Below, piece by piece: positions 47,101-53,300 of a stretch of 64,000 nt of DNA (position 1 is the stretch's first letter; each line of letters starts with the position of its first letter). The stretch spans positions 62,001 to 126,000 of the forward strand of contig CAJTTD010000005.1 of the NCBI GenBank assembly GCA_910579205.1, written 5' to 3'. Position numbers and translations under genes: made by a program. The notes under the pieces were generated by a model that searched no databases, was not told where the DNA came from, and was given only the letters and a program-made list of their open reading frames with translations. Source of the stretch: an uncultured Christensenella sp. Its GTDB lineage: Bacteria > Bacillota > Clostridia > Christensenellales > Pumilibacteraceae.

Positions 47101-48956
47101 TAATAAGGGCGCGTATTGGCTATTTTAAATACGAGATAAATCGTATTTGTGCTACCTATAACAGCGCTGCCGTTCTTTTCGTACGACTGACCGGCAACCG
47201 TCAAAACTACGAATGTAGCGGTATTGGGACGGAGGTTTGTCGGTTTAATGGTTATGGACTCACCCAATCCGCTGCTGCCGTACTTGGATGTATTGGTATT
47301 GAGCGTTACTCCGTAGTAACTCGTGTAACTGCTTGACGATACCGTTTTAAAGCCTACCGTATCATACGCCGTATCTGGATCGCGGAAAATATCCGACGCA
47401 TATACCGTAAATCCGCTTGTTCTGTTGGTGGTGAGCGGCATGGGAATAAATACGGTGGTCCTTCCCGTTGCTTCGTTGTATATATGGCCGCTCATAAAGT
47501 CTTGAGTCTTATTTGTGCTGTCCGACTGACCCAAGCGGTATTTGTACGCGTTGTCGCCCGTGCCGTAAGTATACTCTACATATTGTCCTCTTCCTTGCGG
47601 CTCGTTGATCGCTACGCCGTTTGTCTTATTGGTAAAATTCGAATAATTTTGTACGACTATCGCGTTATCGGTAACCGAAATAGTAAACGATACTGCGGCG
47701 AACCCGCGCGAATTACTCGATCCGAAACTGTCGCGCACTTTTGCGTAAAGCGTCAGTTTGCCGTTTGCGGGATATCGTTTAACGCTTGTTATTCTTATAG
47801 TTTCATTATTTACATAAGTTGTATCTATATAACTCGACGCCGACTGCGTGCAAGCCGAATTTAGATAGAACGACCGTCCGCTGCTGTTGCACGTATCATA
47901 ATTGGATGCTGTGCCGTCGCTGAAATACAAATTTGTCTTTGTCGCGTCGGGATCGTTGGCTATGCCTACGTTTGTAGATGTTCCCGTAAAACGACGAGCA
48001 TCCGATTTGATATCTATCGAAAGTCCGGTGCGGCGAGTACCTACGCTTATGGTTTTATTAGCAGATGTAGGATTTTGATTAACGTTAATAACAGTAATCT
48101 TCACCTTACCGGCATCCGCATTGACTCCATAAGACGCTGTGTTATAAGTACCGGCAACAAAATAAGAAGTATTGATACCGTTGGTTCCGGCATATCCGCG
48201 TCTCGGATCATCACCATGATCGCTCTTGCCGCCATACCAGCCGCCGCCACCGCCGCCTTCATCATTATAATAACGTGAAGAATGACGCGAAGTGCAACCG
48301 TGAGTTCCTTGGTATAGCGTTCCGTTTGAACCAGATACACTGCTGTTAGCTTGATTAACACCGCCGCCGCCGCCGGCTGCCGCTATTATACGGTTGCTTG
48401 TAGACGTGCCGCCTGTACGAATATCCGTTCCGCCGCCGCCGCCTGGTCCGGCACTTCCCGACCCCGTTCCGCCGCCGTTAAAACCGCCGGCATACACTCT
48501 ACCGCTATTTCTGTCTATACTGCTTGTAGAGTTCTTACCGACACCACCGCAATATATATAATAAGTAGTATTTGCCGTAATATTAACATTGCCGTATGCA
48601 TAACCGCCTTTACCGCCGTTATTGTTACCGCAACCGCCGCCACGCGCACCCCACAATTCAAACTTATATGTTCCGCGCGGCAATGTAATAGTACGATAAC
48701 TGCCGTTATACGTATAATTTAAAATGTCTCCGTTTGCAAGAACGCCAGCCCCTGTTAAGTTACCTACCTTATTGCTGTAAGTAGCAGACTCGCGAATCTC
48801 TCCGCTGTCTACATTGTCAACGTCTACCTTGCCCGACGTTCCCACGAACATCGCGCATGTAACGCCGAGCGCGACGGCTATCACCGCGCTCATCAGCAAT
48901 ATCATGAACCGCTTGAACTTAGAGTTCGTTATGACATTTCCGTTTTTGTTTCTCAT
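38136..48956 (-). CDS. Giant surface protein, Gly-rich domain plus cadherin-like repeats
   Basis: About 3,606 residues from the ATG at 48956 (GAGGT site); an earlier ATG at 48989 is less likely. An N-terminal hydrophobic stretch (about 14-38) is a signal or anchor. Residues about 75-300 form a Gly-rich domain like that of ALK-type receptors (FELWGARGGG, GGKGGYAYG, AGPGGGGGTDIRTGG, RIIAAAGGGGG). Then come many Ig/cadherin-like modules with recurring starts such as APSLAEIQ, APTANADTY and APVMTSDPEV and acidic calcium-type loops (DKDNDRPSF, DPDGNNPTF). A membrane segment near 3468-3490 is followed by RKKKK and a 116-residue Gln/Asn/Pro/Gly-rich cytoplasmic tail. No sortase motif is seen. Probably an adhesin or envelope scaffold. 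Confidence 0.85.
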   Translation of the reverse strand: MRNKNGNVITNSKFKRFMILLMSAVIAVALGVTCAMFVGTSGKVDVDNVDSGEIRESATYSNKVGNLTGAGVLANGDILNYTYNGSYRTITLPRGTYKFELWGARGGGCGNNNGGKGGYAYGNVNITANTTYYIYCGGVGKNSTSSIDRNSGRVYAGGFNGGGTGSGSAGPGGGGGTDIRTGGTSTSNRIIAAAGGGGGVNQANSSVSGSNGTLYQGTHGCTSRHSSRYYNDEGGGGGGWYGGKSDHGDDPRRGYAGTNGINTSYFVAGTYNTASYGVNADAGKVKITVINVNQNPTSANKTISVGTRRTGLSIDIKSDARRFTGTSTNVGIANDPDATKTNLYFSDGTASNYDTCNSSGRSFYLNSACTQSASSYIDTTYVNNETIRITSVKRYPANGKLTLYAKVRDSFGSSNSRGFAAVSFTISVTDNAIVVQNYSNFTNKTNGVAINEPQGRGQYVEYTYGTGDNAYKYRLGQSDSTNKTQDFMSGHIYNEATGRTTVFIPMPLTTNRTSGFTVYASDIFRDPDTAYDTVGFKTVSSSSYTSYYGVTLNTNTSKYGSSGLGESITIKPTNLRPNTATFVVLTVAGQSYEKNGSAVIGSTNTIYLVFKIANTRPYYATTTVTQTGLTEPVLNMTVGESKDVIISNSDSKSFIKDPDGNNPTFVTSGAAGSFIKIPQNEYISVTIENSLIGLAGNSNYAANNIAANIVADSKTTGEGKIPTGFANSAIYNSVLAAAGSAEAANACITYQYVNSTTLRFTARAATQYMYSQDGRAGDFYVLVRVNDPGDTSDNGIWYPIALKVSSSAPHEPTTTANFTLDFDYTAGDASNDAVSLVNGTVGEERGVAYLTPVSYTDANGTLKGIGCASKGDYMIQSRYQAQPFVTDDDVFSYGSGKNNDPCTFTLNEIIGLNGNTVAADGTVVNPASAFFNVEVVKLYAAKEVFDYVNGGISADVRNKIGLTDEGSGVYSFYGLKVTALRSTGNYYYEFDVNVIDSHGSESDSPIRVYVKVNNRGANLRRSETDLKQQGVQNDYTEHAFNTTSKGAYNAYSAIIGSSYINYTIEAQDVLYITPYDLVYDLDLADILNKKTGNDISHGKGLYDFNTNPSDTGFAQAVSAINAVYKVKRTETPSVAAVEADVTMDKLSFVNGDTIVSSAKQYESYFTTEVVNTVTASDGKNYSVPAIKITGVSRTAASVLTLRFAVSDGMSSVNCVIAVTVKNAAPSLAEIQDIYTFKAGDTKEFTVGNLAIDKDNDRPSFVSGSVRIVAKTGNGDTEADYATSIVGQYGNDPANTTYNLSDYITAILTKSTTSGQIGVDVIYITALSSTQLFDHPIYLEFKVTDGYRAQPQTATLHVPLEVLNSDSEMLTDNLAAEFIEDSKDEYNYYWNIEFETAAEKRLSRYIVNSEELYNSSAINASPANKMLLFKDIDAQQRTLLNPAAGFSNAAGGDGYKTGLVATSPTYVNEEAFTSSDLYRSAAVIYTPAYVENTGSNNDYLSVSVMFFKKNVDGSFEEITNVNSDEIPTSKYWALKIVDNGSNSSGSKPAQFAIAVRDDHHGNTVYTGADRTESTGDSDVTVINFFYQYLSPGLTAMHEYYRTDGTAEAATEISDGVFAVGYNTVHASYQYSAKAGTSVSDQDSLVKNAVFTDDFKYQYFVNSKIDGDDIKLTSKIYPSAKAQAFYYKPIEIEATGNKIVPISYIAMPTAYSVTGGTEGSNIHVTLGNATTVPSEYESGKYSLLDSGYADWGTGSNKTEAEKRRELNAVFANLTLTDGKEQWTGADINENPYIVIDYNGKIAVPSVGEESYINRNRGVVADGDKFGPNMSWLVDGKSIFREDKYGFTISKRNDGQNRRPTGALKLIVSLRTSETQSVPQDVTVDVIVNNTTPGQAEGSRDGYSTLDVDMTVSDTSGKYVELLTNKREQQITTGKGYPSNSIVIKGTDSDGTDILKFYLPSATDKSLAEEFVNNPAELAHIARNNAQPSSAAFQYYFGHASANDATVNTDLVPNPGYKKFFTVSPGTGSSTILQFTPIAKTELVIPQGATESDYLAANNLKKDAGGIYYPFKILFYDDLDGTGFTNGYWQLAIIKVYINNDPIRFSGVKTENVNRYDFTLTKGVNFSVDVTSLLTDNDIVLQGQSFATADDDAWQDLTNTGNAVETNERLVKDYIVMPVAAGWTGTGDKTGVDFGNKVQVINGDATPLDVNVFKTAPTSIVFNAKSGFNVSIDIEFTFMDSAGTSEKIVFHITYQNEAPTANADTYGNSNLISVVMKTGDSFTLYAADPNVFSTDKSGGYKSPAEFEALNGKDAEFGSYIDSTAQEAKDAFKFYTTDSYPQNNVGDLGDLILGSDDASSTLRFTYNPNSRPMVGEFGDATQTNKFNVVAQNFMRTEQALLHNSRTPKLPMSVTLTARGVVTNAVYTITLTDGELTTQVRLLITVVSSAPVPNMREYTTSDKLTITPVDELGINNPTYRLDMHYGDVFKAPLRAIATDADNGDDSNFFVPSIYDGTQFKTTNPEGISAVAPATTEESTVQSIVIRAVDYIPVNGEFSSVTFRISDAHGAQSEEITIRVYVAPKEAEVEADLSHAADIAIRSYADYANDGAAEIVELVSGTKSDAKVIYDADVNAPSALYDVEVYALLQKNGEVFNEITANNLDKNSTLIVKRMQAHGNDPARDENGDGGESQEIYRYVNRFFKVTISEDGKTISFDPKAATITGSGANVGKIKFYVIIGKQYENGNDYVMPEKNAYLNVSVSNSKPVAVEATALNYGYPQVKQGEMSVMRESEFLTFEGSAGSSLTWSLYNKDERLDENFGLFYDHDMLNGGNDTLSFVSAKVLPQYTVKDENGQTVVKQTVKDAIDLIGKDPVLTVSESNGNITIKINRKVRIGQPGKDGVAPYTDVPVEIACVDTLGNRAADKYAASVKTVIMVRVTNDAPEFKEVVYDVSRGYYVTYSEVNGYELFASVPTDSTLVVNLADIIDDKDVAMDAYFFNTSGGSNRILSDETTAITIDGGNAQLFAFSTAVTNNAYGISTMSSLRFKSTSRNRGAESTCLLQLYDSTMKATTSMMTIHLTVGNTAPVKKTDNIELTVMGIAADGEISESAPYSILDFVTDINPNDAVDATISDSKTYIYIDNILVRTKYSDIDPPEIRGPNSTIEEEGHAEILSVCDINWADNDKHQKFSITLQPGIYGTQKAILTVSDSGYLDGAMAFVEDGLTTEVEITITVVCPFDEMTLPEFAIANKVTRKITAERLLNAASGDDAHNADGYTLKSIEVKDAGLLTATQKFADESAYEGKVSTSAAEFGEWYITANSMSLNGEPAVITATFDVGGAEYSQDFGIVITKNNAPVMTSDPEVGIFTKDKLNDRNMITIEPEMWFTDEDVDDVMRFVSPVKVKASAYADAYLDGRNIVISFKGRGKTTLTFNITDATGTLYGHTIDIGCTDMDELSFFNRIVATVQENPIMYGIIAGGVLLLIIILIIIIVVVRKKKKMRDEIEALLNSEAEFEEEMMRLSQGASAGYQSFGYLPPTSYAANDPNLMLNGSPKNPTPNNLQLGAGTGQQPPTDGSAAPNMQQGAPRVSNIPTDNGFGQGGSDGFDPNDF

Positions 48957-48989
48957 ACAGTTACCTCGTATATGTCGTTTTCCTTCCAT

Positions 48990-49010
48990 TTGTTCACAAT
49001 TTGTTCACAA
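48990..49010. promoter_or_regulatory. Tandem TTGTTCACAA repeats in the giant gene leader
   Basis: TTGTTCACAA occurs at 48990-48999 and again at 49001-49010, an 11-base period (one helical turn). Each unit is near-palindromic (TTGT/ACAA). They lie between the predicted transcription start and the ribosome binding site, and could be a roadblock operator. Confidence 0.45.
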
Positions 49011-49030
49011 ATATATGCATATACAGATAA

Positions 49031-49059
49031 ATGTTAACACATTGTTCATATTTTGTCAA
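49031..49059 (-). promoter_or_regulatory. Predicted promoter of the giant surface protein gene
   Basis: Minus-strand TTGACA (49059-49054), 17-base spacer, TAACAT (49036-49031). The start point would be near 49024, about 68 bases before the ATG. Confidence 0.65.
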
Positions 49060-49146
49060 TACTTTTTTATGCTTTTACCGCATTGTTTTTGATCTGACCG
49101 CTCCGAAATGGCTTTTCTGAGGGCGATCGATATGAGTTTAAAACGC

Positions 49147-49175
49147 TTGACAAACCCATAAACATATTCTATACT
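49147..49175 (+). promoter_or_regulatory. Promoter of tRNA-Leu
   Basis: Plus-strand TTGACA (49147-49152), 17-base spacer, TATACT (49170-49175), about 70 bases before the mature tRNA. A second -10-like TACAAT at 49229 lacks a -35. Confidence 0.7.
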
Positions 49176-49246
49176 TATTTATGCGTTGTCAAACGCGCGC
49201 GCTATACGACGCCATTAGGCTGTATGGTACAATATTAATAGTTTAT

Positions 49247-49331
49247 GCGGGGGTGGCGAAATTGGCAGACGCGCAGGTCTCAGAAGCCTGTGGGTAACAC
49301 CGTACGAGTTCAAGTCTCGTCCTCCGCACCA
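49247..49331 (+). tRNA. tRNA-Leu, anticodon CAG
   Basis: 85 bases with encoded CCA. The acceptor stem GCGGGGG (49247-49253) pairs with CCTCCGC (49321-49327). The anticodon stem CAGGT/GCCTG holds the loop CTCAGAA, so the anticodon is CAG and it reads CUG. A long variable arm (GTGGGTAACACC region) is as expected for tRNA-Leu, and the T arm is ACGAG-TTCAAGT-CTCGT. A terminator follows 11 bases later. Confidence 0.95.
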
Positions 49332-49382
49332 AAAGGCATTTAAGGGCGCATCTCGCGCCCTTTTTGCGTGTCTCACGCTCGG
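49311..49382 (+). repeat. tRNA 3'-end repeat, copy 1 (within tRNA-Leu and its terminator)
   Basis: This 72-base stretch, from the T-arm loop of tRNA-Leu through the CCA and terminator to GCTCGG, recurs at 49649-49720 with two differences. Here it is the genuine 3' end of the tRNA gene. Confidence 0.9.
49342..49365 (+). terminator. Terminator of tRNA-Leu
   Basis: GGGCGC (49344-49349), loop ATCTC, GCGCCC (49355-49360), TTTTT. Confidence 0.9.
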
Positions 49383-49648
49383 TCATGTAGGGGGTTCTAC
49401 ATTCCCGTCGCGCTCGCACTTAAAAGTACACGATCTGCAACCCTTCTCTGCCTTTTGGCATACTGCATTTTTTTAATCCTCCGCACCACACACAAAGAAC
49501 TGTCGCTTGTCGGCAGTTCTTTGTGTATTTGTACGAGACTTGAACTCCTTGGGGCGTGAGCGTTTATAAAACATACCTGTGGTATGTTTTTAGCGAACGC
49601 GCGAGCAGCTATGCTGCGAAGCGGGCGATTTTACTGAGTAAAATCGCG
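49383..49648. other. Hairpin-rich tract with partial tRNA-Leu sequences
   Basis: No gene is seen. A third CCTCCGCACCA lies at 49478-49488, followed at once by a 13-base-stem hairpin (ACACAAAGAACTG 49490-49502 with CAGTTCTTTGTGT 49514-49526). GAGACTTGAACTC at about 49534-49546 is the exact reverse complement of the tRNA T-arm sequence. Further perfect stems occur at 49568-49590 (AAAACATACC/GGTATGTTTT) and 49625-49647 (GCGATTTTACT/AGTAAAATCGC). The tract looks like several small palindromic elements joined at tRNA tails. Confidence 0.75.
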
Positions 49649-49720
49649 CAAGTCTCGTCCTCCGCACCAAAAAGCATTTAAGGGCGCATCTCGCGCCCTT
49701 TTTGCGTGTCTCGCGCTCGG
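49649..49720 (+). repeat. tRNA 3'-end repeat, copy 2 (orphan tRNA tail)
   Basis: 70 of 72 bases match 49311-49382, including CCTCCGCACCA and the GGGCGC/GCGCCC terminator, but there is no tRNA body in front; a palindrome precedes it. It is therefore not a functional tRNA gene. Confidence 0.9.
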
Positions 49721-49794
49721 GCGTTACTCATTACTATCGCTTTACGGTATGACTATCGAGCGCAAACGTTATTTGCCGCAGACATAAATATCGC

Positions 49795-49831
49795 AAAAAA
49801 AAAAGTCCGCTGCAAAAGCAACGGGCTTTAA
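49795..49831 (-). terminator. Terminator of the 72-residue membrane protein gene
   Basis: Minus-strand AAGCCCGTTGC and GCAGCGGACTT pair with one mismatch around TTTT, followed by a run of T (complement of the A run 49795-49804). Confidence 0.75.
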
Positions 49832-49848
49832 AGGATCGCGTTAGCCGA

Positions 49849-50067
49849 TCAGCACGGCAATAAACGCAGAATGTGCTTGCTGACTATCATCAGTATAAGG
49901 TCTACGATCCAAAGAATGAATCCCAAACCGATCAAACGAATGATACCCGCGATGATCTTACCTTCGGAAAATCTGGTCAAAAATCCGAGTACCCATGCGG
50001 TAACGGGGATGATCGCCAAAATCACGCTCACAAGGTAAGGAAGTCCAAAGTAATCGCTCTTAGCCAT
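49849..50067 (-). CDS. Small two-helix membrane protein
   Basis: 72 residues with two hydrophobic segments (about 10-31 and 40-62) joined by a short basic loop (TRFSEGK). The site GGAGAGG precedes the ATG. It is a single gene with its own terminator. It resembles the many small Pmp3-like or unnamed two-helix proteins of Bacillota only in layout, and no family can be named. Confidence 0.75.
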   Translation of the reverse strand: MAKSDYFGLPYLVSVILAIIPVTAWVLGFLTRFSEGKIIAGIIRLIGLGFILWIVDLILMIVSKHILRLLPC

Positions 50068-50200
50068 GATACACCTCTCCTTTTATTAGTGTCTTCATTA
50101 TAACGATTATATGCGGACGTGTCAAGCATATTCCTTTGATTTTCTCATTTAATAGCATTTATCTATATTTTATATATTAATGAAAAGAAGGTTTACGCGG

Positions 50201-50230
50201 TTGACAAGCTCTCGACGAATGTTGTATAAT
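50201..50230 (+). promoter_or_regulatory. Predicted promoter of the activase-like gene
   Basis: TTGACA (50201-50206), 18-base spacer, TATAAT (50225-50230); the leader to 50323 is about 85 bases. Confidence 0.7.
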
Positions 50231-50322
50231 GTGCTGTAACCGTTTCGTACGCTTAAACATGATATTTATCGCGTTTTTTGCGGCGGCGGCTGCGGCATAA
50301 ACTGACACACGGGATGATATTT

Positions 50323-53300
50323 ATGTACCGCATTGGCTTGGATATAGGTTCTACTACAATAAAAACAGCCGTGCTCGACGAGAGCGGAAAACTCGTGCAT
50401 TCGAGCTATCAACGGCATAACTCGGACGTGCGCGCCACTTTGTACGACGTGTTGCGCGGCTTGCTCGAAGTATACGATAATTTTACCATAACCGTAACCG
50501 GTTCGGGCGGAATTTCCGTCTCGGAATGGCTGGGCATTCCTTTTGTTCAAGAAGTGATAGCCGGCGTTGAGGCGATAAAACGGCTCATACCCGAAACGGA
50601 CGTAGCGATAGAGCTCGGCGGCGAGGACGCCAAGATCACGTATCTTAAAGACGGCGTGGACCAGCGCATGAACGGCACTTGCGCGGGCGGTACGGGCGCG
50701 TTTATCGATCAGATGGCGGTATTGCTCAACACCGACGCGTCGGGACTGAACGAGCTTGCCAAGGACGCGTCCATGATCTACCCCATCGCGTCGCGCTGCG
50801 GCGTTTTTGCCAAATCGGACATACAGCCGCTAATAAACGACGGCGCTAAAAAATCGGATATTGCCGCGTCCGTTTTTCAATCCGTGGTCAACCAGACCAT
50901 ATCGGGGCTTGCTTGCGGCAAACCCATTCGCGGCAAAGTGGCGTTTTTGGGCGGTCCGCTCCACTTCTTGAGCGAACTCGGTCAGAGATTCAAAGTTACT
51001 CTCAAGCCCGAAATGGCGATATTCCCCGAAAATTCACAAGTTTTCAACGCGATCGGCGCGGCGTATAAATCGGAAAAAGCGTTCACCGCCGCCCAACTCG
51101 GCGAAAAACTCGAACAAGTTAAAAACGTGGGAGAAAGCGAAGTTACGCGCTTAGACCCGCTTTTCAAGAACAAAGACGAACTTACCGAGTTCAGACTGCG
51201 GCACAGCAAGGTATCCATACCGTTTGCCGACATAAAAAAACACAGCGGCGCTGCTTTCTTGGGCATAGACGCGGGTTCGACCACGACCAAAGTCGCGCTC
51301 ATAGACAAAGACGGCGGCTTGCTTTTCTCGTGGTACGGCTCCAATTCGGGCGATCCGCTTGCGTCGGTCATTGACGTAGTAAAGCAGATCTACGACTTGA
51401 TGCCGCCCGACGCATACATAGGCTACGGCACTATCACGGGCTACGGCGAAAGTCTTATAAAAACGGCGCTCAACCTCGACAACGGCGAGATCGAGACAAT
51501 GGCGCACCTCACCGCGTCCGATACCATACTGCCCGGCGTGGAGTTCCTTTTGGACATAGGCGGGCAAGATATGAAGTGTTTGCGCATCAAAAACGGCGTG
51601 ATCACCGACATACTGCTTAACGAGGCGTGCTCTTCCGGTTGCGGGAGCTTTATAGAAACTTTTGCGCGCGCCATCGGTATGAACGCAGAACAGTTCGCCA
51701 AAGTCGGTCTCGATTCGTCCGCACCCGTCGATCTCGGCTCGCGCTGCACGGTATTTATGAACTCGCGCGTCAAGCAAGCGCAAAAGGAAGGCGCGACCGT
51801 TTCCGACATTTCGGCGGGACTTGCCTATTCCGTCGTCAAAAACGCGCTCTTCAAGGTAATAAAACTGCGCGACGCAAAAGAGATGGGCGAAAAGATAATC
51901 GTCCAAGGCGGAACGTTCCTCAACGAGTCGGTCTTGCGCGCATTCGAGCTTGTGTCGGGCAGAAACGTGATACGCCCCAATCAAGCGGGACTTATGGGCG
52001 CATACGGAGCGGCGCTAATAAGCAGAAACAACTATACGGGCGGAAAGAGCGGCATAAAAAGCAAAGCCGAACTCGAAAAATTCCGCGTTGTCAAATCGTC
52101 GAGGCGATGCGAAAAATGCGGCAACCACTGTCTGCTTACCGTATCCGAATTCGACGACGGCAGAACGTTTATTTCCAACAACCGCTGTGAACGCGGCGGC
52201 AACGCGCCCGAGAAAAAGCAAGAAAAACTTCCCGATCTGTTTGAAGAAAAATACAAGCGGCTGTTCGCATACTACCGTCCGCTCGACGCACACGCCGCGC
52301 CGCGCGGCGTTGTGGGCTTGCCGCGCGTACTCAATATGTACGAAAATTATCCGTTCTGGTTCACTTTTTTCAATGAACTCGGATATTCGGTCAAGCTGTC
52401 GCCAAGGTCTTCGCGCGACATCTACTCGCTCGGCATAGAAACGATGCCCTCCGAATCGGTATGTTATCCCGCAAAGATCGCGCACGGACACATTCAAGCG
52501 CTCATCGACGGCGGAGTAAAATTCATATTTTACCCTTGTCTGCCCTATGAGCGGCAAGAAGATCCCAATGCGAACAACCATTACAACTGTCCCGTAGTCG
52601 GCTCGTATCCCGAAGTGATACGCCTCAACATGCGCGACGAGTTCATAAACAAGGGCGTAACGTTTTGCGCGCCCTTCCTTCCGTTCAACACGCCCAAGCG
52701 AATGGCGGAACGGCTTGCGGAAGAGTTTCCCGATATACCTAAGTCTCAGATACGCCGCGCCGTTAAAAAAGCGTATGCCGAGCAGTATGAATTTACCGCA
52801 TGGTCGCAGCGCCAAGGCGAACGCGTGATAAAAATGCTCGACGAAAACGGCGGACACGGCATAGTGCTTGCGGGTAGACCCTATCACCTCGATCCCGAGA
52901 TCAACCACGGCGTGGCGCAAATGATAAACTCGTACGGCTTTGCCGTTCTCACGGAAGACAGCGTTGCGCATTTGAACAAAGCGCCGCGGCCTTTGCGCGT
53001 ATTCGATCAATGGACGTACCATTCACGGCTGTACAGCGCCGCCAACTTCGTAAGAACGCGCGACAATATAGACCTTGTCCAGCTCAATTCGTTCGGATGC
53101 GGGCTCGACGCAGTTACCACAGATCAAGTGCAAGAACTACTCGAAGCCGCCAACAAAGTATACACGTTGCTCAAGATAGACGAGGTATCCAACCTCGGCG
53201 CGGCGCGGATACGCATACGCTCGCTGATGGCTGTAATAAAAGACCGCAAGGCAAAAAACATGACGGCAAAACTTCCCGAGCCGCCCGCAAAGCGCATAGT

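Noticed and set aside
48090..48760. Gly-rich coding repeats in the giant gene as a CRISPR or DNA satellite
   Set aside because: The repetition is of GGN codons within an open frame encoding a Gly-rich protein domain; there are no regular spacers or fixed repeat length.
49649..49720. A second tRNA gene
   Set aside because: Only the T-arm end, CCA and terminator are present; there is no D arm, anticodon arm or 5' acceptor strand.
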